From positions 1 through 21,459 of the forward strand of contig JAGCTA010000408.1 of the NCBI GenBank assembly GCA_017963875.1: DNA of 21,459 nucleotides. The letters run 5' to 3'. Source of the stretch: Victivallales bacterium. GTDB lineage: Bacteria; Verrucomicrobiota; Lentisphaeria; Oligosphaerales; Oligosphaeraceae. This document shows positions 14,659-21,459 of the stretch, piece after piece; positions within the stretch are counted from its first letter, which is position 1, and each line of letters starts with the position of its first letter. The translations under genes and the position numbers were made by a program. The notes under the pieces are model-generated. The model saw nothing but the letters and a program-made list of their open reading frames with translations. It ran no database searches and was not told the origin of the DNA.

Positions 14659-17600
14659 TGGATAATTCTCAACAAGAAAAATATGCATTGACGAAATTGG
14701 CGGAGGAGCATGGCCAGGACATGGTTCGCGATATGCTTGCCAGAGCGGACCAGATGGTCAATCGAACGTATCTCCCCGCATGCATCAATCGTTCCGTTGT
14801 CAAGGCGGAACAGAAAGAAATTGACAACATACTTGCGAACACGACACTCTATAAATTGAGTCGTTTTGTGTTTAATTCAGGGGAATCAGTGGTGGAAAAA
14901 CTCAAATCCGTTTATTTGGCGTTTGCAGATTTGCCTCAGCACGCCACACTATTTTTCATCCTCTCCAATAATTATGTTCTAACGAGGGTTGCAGGTGGTT
15001 TTCGCAAGAGCATTCAATTTGACATCTATCTTGGTATCCGAACGGATATCAATGACGGACGGGAATCTGTCACTCTTTTCAAGGATTCATTTCTCGGCGC
15101 ATTTCCTGGTAGCCAACTTGAACCCATTGAGAGAATCGCTGAGGTGAAGGCGATAGAAGAGCGTCTTCGCGGGAAACGCAATGTCGTCGGCGTGACGGTC
15201 ATGCCGTCAGTCAAGAAGAACAGTGACGAGAAGACATCGCTGGTTGGGCTGGAGCAGTTTATCGATGTGATGAAAGACCGCGAATACACGGCTATTCTGA
15301 CCGCTAGCGCCGTGGAGCGTGCCGTGATTGAAAAACGCAAACGTGAACTGGAGAACCAGTACACCCGTCTTTCGCTCGTTCGCAAATTCACAATGACGGT
15401 AGGGACGAACCAGAATAAGACCGTCAGCGAGACGGTTGGTGAATCATGGGGGAAAAGCCGTTCGGAAGGCAAGAGCTTGACGAAGACAACATCGAAGGGG
15501 CATTCTGAAGGTTTTGGAAGAGGGGTGCAGGAGGGGGGACATGATAGTCATGGGAGTGCAAACTCTGGAAACGGTTTCAGCATGAATGATTCATACGGGT
15601 CAAGTTGGGGTACGAGCGAATCCTGGAACGAATCTGATACATGGGGGGTCTCAGTTTCCGAGGGCGAAAGCATAAATGATGGAGAATACTATGGCATAAA
15701 TATAGGTGAGACAACGAGTGAGGGGAAAGGCTCAAGTGCGTCCCAGACCTACGAAGTCGAGAACAAGAACGTTGTCGAAATGATGAAGAAACTGGACAAT
15801 GAACTGGCGCGCATCACGGATTCCGAGGCATATGGCCTGTGGGAGTGCGCGGGATATTTCATGGCCGATGACAAGCACCGCGCAGTTTTTGCGGCCAACG
15901 CCTACAAAGCGCTTGTCCTTGGCGACAGTTCTTCGGACGAGCGAAGTTACACGTGCCATTGGGAAGCAGAAGGAGGCAATGATAATCAAATCAGCGACCT
16001 GTGCCAGTACATCTCCCATGGCATTCATCCGCGCCTGAAAGCGTCGTGGGAATCGAATGACGCTCCATTCAGTGAAGTCATGCCGACCAATGCTGTCAGC
16101 GGGAAGGATTTGCCGTATTTCCTTTGTATGCCGTTGAAATCGGTTCCTGGTGTTGTGGTAGATTCCATTGCCTCGTTCGAGCGCAGTGTCCAGATCAAGC
16201 AATTGCCTGGAGGGAAAAATAATAAAACTTTTCAGCGTTCCATTCGTTTGGGCACGGTGTGCCACATGGGGGAGGATGACCACACGGAAGTCAATCTGAA
16301 TCTGGAGTCATTTACAAAGCATTGTTTCATCACGGGATCGACGGGCTCGGGCAAGTCCAACACGATGATGCAGTTGTTGCAGGAGATTATGAGACTGAGC
16401 GATGCTACGAAGACTTCTGAGGGTAAGATTGGCTTTTTGGTAGTAGAGCCTGCCAAAGGGGAATACAAGCACGATTTGAAACAAGTCTCTGGACTGCAAG
16501 TATTCACGACCAATCCCCAATGGGAGAAATTGTTGCATTTGAATCCATTCCGTTTTCCCGACGGAATCCATGTCCTTGAGCATATTGATCGCCTGCTAAA
16601 CATATTCGGTGCCTGCTGGGAGTTGACGGCGGCGATGCCTGCGATTCTCAAGAAGGCGGTTGAGCGTTCCTATCAGAATATTGGATGGGATTTAGGCAGT
16701 TCCTTCTATTTGGAGGGTGACACAAAACGATATCCGACGTTCGCCACCATTGTCCAGGAACTGCGCAAAGTTATTGAGGAATCCGATTATTCGAAGGAAG
16801 CGCGTGGCAATTATACGGGGGCGTTGGAGACGCGTGTCGAATCGCTCGCGGGGGGAATCCAGCGACGAATTTTCTGCAGCCCCCATGACATTCCATACGA
16901 AGTGCTTTTCGACGGTAGAACCATTGTCGATTTAAGCCGTCTTGGCTCGATGGAGACAAAGTCATTGATCATGGGCATTTTGGTCATGCTGATGTCCGAG
17001 TGGCGGATGGTTTCAACGCACGGCGAGAATCTTCCGCTTCGCCATGTCACTGTCATTGAGGAGGCTCACAACCTTCTGAAGAATCTGGCGCTGGACGGGG
17101 GCGGGCATGGAGGCTCCAATGTCGCAGGCAAGTCGATTGAGATGATCAGCAATGCCATTGCGGAAATGCGAACCTACGGCGAAGGCTTCATCATTGTGGA
17201 TCAGTCGCCAGGTGCAGTGGACATTTCAGCCATCAAGAATACCAATACGAAAATTGTCATGAGATTGCCCGAACAGCATGACTGTGAGACGGTCGGGAGC
17301 GCCATGGGGCTGGATGACAGACAGAAGATTGAGATCGCCAAATTGCCGCCTGGCCACGCGCTTGTCATGCAGGACGGCTGGATGGGAGCGGTGATGGTCA
17401 GGGTGAACAAAGCCGTCGACACCAGTGGCGTGCCAGAGTTCACAAAAGAGAATGAAATCCGCGAGATACGCGCCAAACTTGCGTTTCGTGTCGCGGAGGC
17501 AGGCTATTCATGGTATAACCATCTCACTGCTGTCTCGAAAAATGAAACTACGGCTGTCGCCCCGAAGTCTTTGGACAAGCAAGAACTTTTGAATTATATC

Positions 17601-18125
17601 GACGAGGCGCTTGCCCAGGGAAGAATTGGCCCCGCACGGGCGGACGAACTGCGTGAGACATGCTTGTATCATTGGAAAGAATACAAACTTGACGACAACA
17701 CGGTGGCTAAGATTTCGGCACAGAATCATGGTGCGTTGGCAGTGGATTTACTCGGTTGCGAAGATAGTTGGCGCATCTTTCTGGCAAAGACCGTCGAACT
17801 GCCCTTCCAGATGCCAGAGCCCATAGGGGACAGCGGTCAGATGAATCAGAAGGCATCAGCCAATGCAGAGTCGCTGAAGAAGTTGATGCCGCAGACTCAG
17901 GCGAATCAACCCAAGGGGAATCAACATAAAGGTTATACTGTTTTCGGAAGCATTCTCCATGGATATGTCCCTAAGCAATTAAGAGACAAAGACGCGATGA
18001 TCGCATTGGAAAAATGCGTCCGCGAATATTTACTCAAAGATGGAATCTTCACGAGTGGCGGAAGTTATGCAGATTATAAAAACTTCGGACGAAGACTATC
18101 AATTAATGTTCGTTTGAAAGATTAG
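14658..18125 (+). CDS. HerA/FtsK-type (DUF87) ATPase with Ser/Gly/Trp-rich insert
   Basis: The 1155-residue protein starts at the ATG at 14658, behind a strong AAGGAGG. The N-terminal domain (about 1-255) is mixed alpha/beta and of no family I can name. Residues about 262-365 form a low-complexity Ser/Gly/Glu/Trp insert (SWGKSRSEGKS, SYGSSWGTSESWNESDTWG). A second soluble domain covers about 366-540. The ATPase core follows: Walker A GSTGSGKS (560-567), Walker B VTVIEEAH (797-804), a VDQSPG sensor-like motif (848-852) and a likely arginine finger in TKIVMRLPEQHD (Arg869). These belong to the HerA/VirB4/FtsK group of hexameric translocase ATPases. The region beyond about 925 is unrecognised. 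No nuclease (NurA, Sir2 or DUF4297) lies next to it, so known HerA defence pairs do not fit. The surrounding membrane and secreted proteins favour an envelope-linked motor for DNA or protein movement. Confidence 0.85.
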   Translation: MDNSQQEKYALTKLAEEHGQDMVRDMLARADQMVNRTYLPACINRSVVKAEQKEIDNILANTTLYKLSRFVFNSGESVVEKLKSVYLAFADLPQHATLFFILSNNYVLTRVAGGFRKSIQFDIYLGIRTDINDGRESVTLFKDSFLGAFPGSQLEPIERIAEVKAIEERLRGKRNVVGVTVMPSVKKNSDEKTSLVGLEQFIDVMKDREYTAILTASAVERAVIEKRKRELENQYTRLSLVRKFTMTVGTNQNKTVSETVGESWGKSRSEGKSLTKTTSKGHSEGFGRGVQEGGHDSHGSANSGNGFSMNDSYGSSWGTSESWNESDTWGVSVSEGESINDGEYYGINIGETTSEGKGSSASQTYEVENKNVVEMMKKLDNELARITDSEAYGLWECAGYFMADDKHRAVFAANAYKALVLGDSSSDERSYTCHWEAEGGNDNQISDLCQYISHGIHPRLKASWESNDAPFSEVMPTNAVSGKDLPYFLCMPLKSVPGVVVDSIASFERSVQIKQLPGGKNNKTFQRSIRLGTVCHMGEDDHTEVNLNLESFTKHCFITGSTGSGKSNTMMQLLQEIMRLSDATKTSEGKIGFLVVEPAKGEYKHDLKQVSGLQVFTTNPQWEKLLHLNPFRFPDGIHVLEHIDRLLNIFGACWELTAAMPAILKKAVERSYQNIGWDLGSSFYLEGDTKRYPTFATIVQELRKVIEESDYSKEARGNYTGALETRVESLAGGIQRRIFCSPHDIPYEVLFDGRTIVDLSRLGSMETKSLIMGILVMLMSEWRMVSTHGENLPLRHVTVIEEAHNLLKNLALDGGGHGGSNVAGKSIEMISNAIAEMRTYGEGFIIVDQSPGAVDISAIKNTNTKIVMRLPEQHDCETVGSAMGLDDRQKIEIAKLPPGHALVMQDGWMGAVMVRVNKAVDTSGVPEFTKENEIREIRAKLAFRVAEAGYSWYNHLTAVSKNETTAVAPKSLDKQELLNYIDEALAQGRIGPARADELRETCLYHWKEYKLDDNTVAKISAQNHGALAVDLLGCEDSWRIFLAKTVELPFQMPEPIGDSGQMNQKASANAESLKKLMPQTQANQPKGNQHKGYTVFGSILHGYVPKQLRDKDAMIALEKCVREYLLKDGIFTSGGSYADYKNFGRRLSINVRLKD

Positions 18126-18161
18126 TTTAAGTATTGAAATGGTAAGTTCTTGGGAGTTCGT

Positions 18162-20189
18162 ATGCCAACGCTGAACATCACAGTTGATGAATATTGGGGC
18201 GAAAACACAGCCAATGGCTTTTCTGGTAGCAGTGAGCCGCTGTTATGGCTGGGCAATCTGCTAAGCAAGTCATACGGTGCCGCAGACTGGATTGGAAAGA
18301 ATTTGAGCGCGGAGTCGCGGCGTCAAGGAGGCAAGTCAAACTGCAAGGTCGTGGTTTCCAACAGCCGTTTTATTCACAGGTATTTGAAAACCGTTTCATT
18401 GTCGGATGAGGTCAGAGTACTGGATAATCGCGATGACAACTTCAAGGCTTTTTTTGATTTTGAAGTCATTGGAGAAGAGCCTGAAATGGACCAGTCGTTT
18501 GAGCCACGTCTGAAGGAACTCAGTGGTTTGTTTCATAAAGCCCAGTTAGATGTTGAGCCGCAGGACATATATATCTATCGTGAAAACGGAAAGGAATGGG
18601 CGCATAAGTTTGCGGAGACAATGCGTGAGAAGTACTCGCTGTTGTGCAGCATGGGACTGGAGTTCATCGTTCTGGATGATGATGGTTTCAGAAATTTGCA
18701 GGGGATGCCTGGAAAACGTGAGCGAATCCTTGCCGTGATGAGCATAGACTCCGCCTCTGAAAAAGACATGAGTAAAGACGTCTTGCCAAGAATTGTCTTT
18801 GGAGTGCAGCAGCATGACAATAACTGTATCTACATGTTTGGAGACGAAAGGTATGTTGATTTCTGGAATGTGAATAATGACGCGGAACTTGAGGACACAT
18901 TGGCGCTCTATGCAGACTATTATATGCTTAAGCCGATGTTTATGTATTATCGAATGGAACTCTTGAAAAAGCCATGGAACTTCATGGACACTAAGTTGCT
19001 TCTTGAAATCGGCTTGAAGAAAAAGTCGAACCTTCTTGATGGAAGACAAGGGCGCACGGTTGTCTTGGGGACGTCGATCGAATATCCTTATGTCTGTTGC
19101 TTTCCATTTGGTGATGATAAAGCAGAGAAGAACAACGTCGAAGTTTCAAGCAGCAAGAATCTCAAGGTGTGGTCTGAAGATCATACCGTTGTCGTAAAGG
19201 CATTAGGAGACATGGCTCCCGCAGATGGCTCGATTGAATTTTCCTCGAAGATGCCTTTGTTCGTCTGGAGAGGCGGTAGTGTATTGGAGGAATGCCGCAT
19301 AGATTCCGCAAGCCAGTTATATTCAAGCAAAATCACGCTTTTCGTTGAGGGAAATGGCTTGTGCCATTCGTTCAATCTGACGGGAAGCACCAACAGGTGT
19401 GCCGTTGGAGACGAATTGACCTTTAAGGTTGATGCACAATATTGGCTTGGGCGGGACCGTAAAATCAACGAAGAACTGGTGTGGCTCTGCAAAGGAAAGC
19501 CTATTGACGAATCCTCCTTGAGCAATAATAGAACCGTCTTGAAGATGATAGCCTCGGAACCAGGGGACCTTGAAATCTCCGCACGGACATCGTTGAGTTT
19601 TTATGAATCAAAATGCCATGTCAAGGTCTTTGCCCATGCCAATCGCATCAAGATTAATCTTAATCGACTCAGCGGCAAAGAATCGGACTTTTGTATTGTG
19701 GATTCAACTGAAAAGGATGATGTGATTAAAGTTCGTTGCGAGGGGAATGCCGTTTTTTCACTGGTTGCCACGGCAGTCAATGACGAGCATCAGGACGTAT
19801 GGAATAGCAGTTGTGACATTGACGGAATGGGCAACGGTGTGTTGGTCAGGGCAGGGGATTCTGGTTCTCATACGTTGACGATCAAGGCGTTGGATCCTGA
19901 CGTGAAATTAGAGCGCAAACTGGAGATAAAGGCCGTTTTTGACCCTGGTACAATATGGAGCATCGTACTACTGGCCACCATGCTCGTTGGCTTATTTACA
20001 CATTTGGCTTGGTTTGGACTGAATCCTGTGCTATTAGCAATCTATGCTCTGACTCCAATCGTCATGATAAAACAAATAGGACAAAGCAGGGAACTTCTTC
20101 GTACAGAAGTTCAAAGGTTTGTTTTTGTCTTAGGCCTGCTTTTCTGGATTGGTATTATTGCCATGTCGTTTTTTGAGGAGATTCTTTAA
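18162..20189 (+). CDS. Large protein with Ig-like domain and three C-terminal membrane helices
   Basis: The protein has 675 residues from the ATG at 18162 (GGGAG at 18152-18156); a TTG-initiated reading from 18150 is less likely. There is no N-terminal signal. Residues about 1-340 form a soluble alpha/beta region without a recognised motif (segments SRFIHRYLKTVSLSDEVRVLD, LEFIVLDDDGF and RIVFGVQQHD). Residues about 395-490 look Ig/Big-like (VGDELTFKV, LVWLCKGKP, GDLEISARTSLSF), and another beta-rich segment runs to about 590. Hydrophobic helices lie near 598-618, 620-640 and 655-672, so the protein is anchored at its C-terminus. Without a signal, the large N-terminal part is most simply cytoplasmic, where it could meet the ATPase. 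The gene follows the ATPase by 36 bases and precedes the next start by 6 bases. Family unknown. Confidence 0.75.
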   Translation: MPTLNITVDEYWGENTANGFSGSSEPLLWLGNLLSKSYGAADWIGKNLSAESRRQGGKSNCKVVVSNSRFIHRYLKTVSLSDEVRVLDNRDDNFKAFFDFEVIGEEPEMDQSFEPRLKELSGLFHKAQLDVEPQDIYIYRENGKEWAHKFAETMREKYSLLCSMGLEFIVLDDDGFRNLQGMPGKRERILAVMSIDSASEKDMSKDVLPRIVFGVQQHDNNCIYMFGDERYVDFWNVNNDAELEDTLALYADYYMLKPMFMYYRMELLKKPWNFMDTKLLLEIGLKKKSNLLDGRQGRTVVLGTSIEYPYVCCFPFGDDKAEKNNVEVSSSKNLKVWSEDHTVVVKALGDMAPADGSIEFSSKMPLFVWRGGSVLEECRIDSASQLYSSKITLFVEGNGLCHSFNLTGSTNRCAVGDELTFKVDAQYWLGRDRKINEELVWLCKGKPIDESSLSNNRTVLKMIASEPGDLEISARTSLSFYESKCHVKVFAHANRIKINLNRLSGKESDFCIVDSTEKDDVIKVRCEGNAVFSLVATAVNDEHQDVWNSSCDIDGMGNGVLVRAGDSGSHTLTIKALDPDVKLERKLEIKAVFDPGTIWSIVLLATMLVGLFTHLAWFGLNPVLLAIYALTPIVMIKQIGQSRELLRTEVQRFVFVLGLLFWIGIIAMSFFEEIL

Positions 20190-20195
20190 ATTATT

Positions 20196-20564
20196 ATGGG
20201 ATTTGGAGCGGAAAATCACGAATTGCGTTTTGATGGAGTTTCCAAGCCTGAAACACTTGAAAGAGAGATATCGGGGGAACTTGATATCCAGGAGGAATGC
20301 ATGCATCTTCGACAGCAAATTGAAGAGGACTGTAATTTCCATCCTGATTATATCTGGTGTATCGAACAATTACGAGATAATTATTCAACTTTTGAATTGG
20401 AGCAATTGGAATCTAAATATATTGCGGAAGAAATTTCCGCAAGAAATGCCTTGCTGTTTGCCCCCAAAGGTGAACAAGGAGAACTGCTAGATAAGTTGCG
20501 TCAGGCAATGATGGCGAATATCATGCTTCGAAAAGTGCTTGAAAACAACAAGGAAAAATCATGA
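20196..20564 (+). CDS. Small helical protein, unrecognised
   Basis: The protein has 122 residues and is acidic and mostly helix-prone (EEISARNALLF, LLDKLRQAMMANIMLRKVLENN). It has no membrane helix or signal. The start at 20196 is 6 bases after the previous stop; the nearest Shine-Dalgarno-like GAGGAG lies inside the preceding gene, rather far away, so coupled reinitiation is likely. Its last bases overlap the start of the next gene by four (ATGA). The middle contains several Cys/His/Trp residues (EECMHL, EEDCNFHPDYIWC) but no complete metal-binding pattern. It may be an adaptor or chaperone for the acidic repeat protein or the ATPase; this is inferred from the overlap only. Confidence 0.7.
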   Translation: MGFGAENHELRFDGVSKPETLEREISGELDIQEECMHLRQQIEEDCNFHPDYIWCIEQLRDNYSTFELEQLESKYIAEEISARNALLFAPKGEQGELLDKLRQAMMANIMLRKVLENNKEKS

Positions 20565-21394
20565 CAGAGATAGAAGGGTCAGCGTCGTTCGAGCAAATCG
20601 AATCAACTCCAGAGCCAGAAATGCCAGACTCTGGTTGGGAGGGAATGGAAGAAGACTATTCGGATGGCCCCGTCGATGACGGCATAGAGGATTATGCCGA
20701 CGAGTCAATTGATGCAAATGGAGATCCAACGGAAGACGATGATTCTGGTGATGGCTCCGTCGATGACAGCATAGAAGATTATACAGACGAGTCACTTGAT
20801 GCAAATGGCAATCTGACCGAAGACGATTATGAGACGGCTGGTGTCGTGGACGACGGCATAGAGGATTATACCGACGAGTCACTTGATGCGAATGGTGATC
20901 CAACGGAAGGCGATTATGAGACGGATGGTTCCGTCGATGACGGCATAGAGGATTATACCGACGAGTCACTTGATACGAATGGTGATCCAACGGAAGGCGA
21001 TGATTCTAGTGATGGTTCCGTCGATGACGGCATAGAGGATTATACCGACGAATCATTGAATGCGACTGGAATCGATGATACAGAAGTGATTGAAAACGAG
21101 GATATTGTCGCTGAAACAGAACCATCCGATGACGATGCAGAGCCTCCTGCTGACGATACGGCAGTCACAGACAACACGGAACCGTCCACGGAAGATTCAG
21201 AGTTGCCAGACGACACGGAAGTGCCAGACGACACGGAGGTGACAGATGGCACGGAATCCCCTGCTGACGATTCAGTGGAGACAGACAACACGAAGGTGAC
21301 AGATGACACGGAGGTGACAGATGGCACGGAGTCCCCTTCTGACGATACAGTGGAGACAGACGACACGGAACCGCCCGCTGACGATTCAGTGTAG
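20561..21394 (+). CDS. Very acidic tandem-repeat protein, apparently cut short by an amber codon
   Basis: The protein has 277 residues. Its ATG overlaps the previous stop (ATGA) with AAGGAAA upstream. It has no signal peptide. After a short Glu/Ser/Pro N-terminus, five 29-residue units follow, each containing VDDGIEDYTDESLD and a variable DANGDPTEGD-type end. A second repeat class follows, built of DDTEVTDGTESPADD and VETDNT blocks. Asp and Glu dominate and there are almost no basic residues, so the pI must be extremely low. Asp/Asn/Gly clusters hint at Ca2+ binding, but no canonical EF-hand loop (DxDxDG) is complete. The stop TAG at 21392-21394 replaces a GAG found at the same place in the earlier unit, and the repeats go on in the same frame to the window end. 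The function is unknown; low-complexity linker, surface stalk or nucleic-acid mimic are options. Confidence 0.75.
   Translation: MTEIEGSASFEQIESTPEPEMPDSGWEGMEEDYSDGPVDDGIEDYADESIDANGDPTEDDDSGDGSVDDSIEDYTDESLDANGNLTEDDYETAGVVDDGIEDYTDESLDANGDPTEGDYETDGSVDDGIEDYTDESLDTNGDPTEGDDSSDGSVDDGIEDYTDESLNATGIDDTEVIENEDIVAETEPSDDDAEPPADDTAVTDNTEPSTEDSELPDDTEVPDDTEVTDGTESPADDSVETDNTKVTDDTEVTDGTESPSDDTVETDDTEPPADDSV
20663..21067 (+). repeat. Tandem 87-bp coding repeats (nearly five units)
   Basis: GTC/GTG codons that begin VDD[G/S]IEDY occur at 20672, 20759, 20846, 20933 and 21020, each exactly 87 bases apart (29 codons). Units three to five are the most alike, and the fifth departs after DESLNATG. Copy number can change without frame loss. 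Confidence 0.9.
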
Positions 21395-21459
21395 ACAGAC
21401 CACACGGAAGTGACAGAAGAAACGGAGGTGACAGATGGCACGGACCAGCCCGCTGACGA
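21395..21459 (+). pseudogene. In-frame continuation of the acidic repeat protein beyond the TAG
   Basis: The frame after the TAG stays open to the last base and still encodes the second repeat class (TDHTEVTEETEVTDGT, then DQPAD). So the original gene was longer and runs off the window. Either a point change made a premature stop, or the stop is a sequencing error or is read through. Confidence 0.65.

Noticed and set aside
14658..18125. Known HerA-based phage-defence pair (HerA with NurA, Sir2 or DUF4297)
   Set aside because: No nuclease, Sir2 or DUF4297-like gene is adjacent, and the neighbours are membrane and secreted proteins.
14658..18125. VirB4/TraC ATPase of a type IV secretion or conjugation system
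   Set aside because: The ATPase core is related, but no relaxase, VirB6/8/9/10-like or pilin gene is recognisable nearby.
21392..21394. TAG reassigned as a sense codon in this genome
   Set aside because: TAG ends the gene at 487-489 and also the ATPase gene at 18123-18125, so it works as a stop here; a local mutation is simpler.

Overview
The window looks like chromosomal DNA of a gut-type, Gram-negative, carbohydrate-degrading bacterium. A member of the Lentisphaerota/Victivallales or a related PVC lineage is my best guess. It rests on gene content only: a PD40 beta-propeller protein, an acetyl-esterase-like hydrolase, signal-peptide-less glycosidases, a BvgS-like hybrid kinase and PA14-like secreted proteins. 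No rRNA, tRNA, transposase, integrase or CRISPR array is visible.

Left part (1-9919) is a carbohydrate-use region. It starts with the 3' end of an unrecognised gene (1-489), followed by a seven-bladed PD40-type propeller protein (491-1777). On the minus strand lie a large putative glycoside hydrolase (5172-3028) and an alpha/beta-hydrolase with an intact Ser-Asp-His triad (2842-1874). A hybrid sensor kinase with two periplasmic solute-binding-like domains (5566-8463) and a GH39-like glycosidase (8549-9919) follow on the plus strand. The simplest reading is that the kinase senses a small ligand, perhaps glycan-derived, and that the cytoplasmic enzymes process imported oligosaccharides. The last 23 codons and 3' flank of the propeller gene recur, decayed, at 5363-5495, on the other side of the two minus-strand genes. 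This marks an old duplication or insertion.

Middle (9920-10570) has no gene. It holds a candidate promoter and two tandem, about 180-base, strongly palindromic elements. Each ends in a T-tract, and each has two mutually exclusive base-pairing options, which makes it look like a duplicated attenuator-type leader RNA or a structured repeat family.

Right part (10571 to the end) is one co-directional, tightly packed gene set: two secreted PA14-like paralogues, a long membrane-anchored coiled-coil protein with a proline-rich repeat tail, a small membrane protein, a 1155-residue HerA/DUF87-type ATPase with an unusual Ser/Gly/Trp-rich insert, a 675-residue Ig-like protein with three C-terminal membrane helices, a 122-residue helical protein, and a very acidic tandem-repeat protein. 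The repeat pattern of the last one continues in frame past an amber stop to the window end. The last five genes are overlapping or nearly so, so they probably work together. An ATP-driven envelope-associated assembly, translocation or defence machine would fit, but no known system is matched by the sequence alone. This is the best candidate here for something undescribed.
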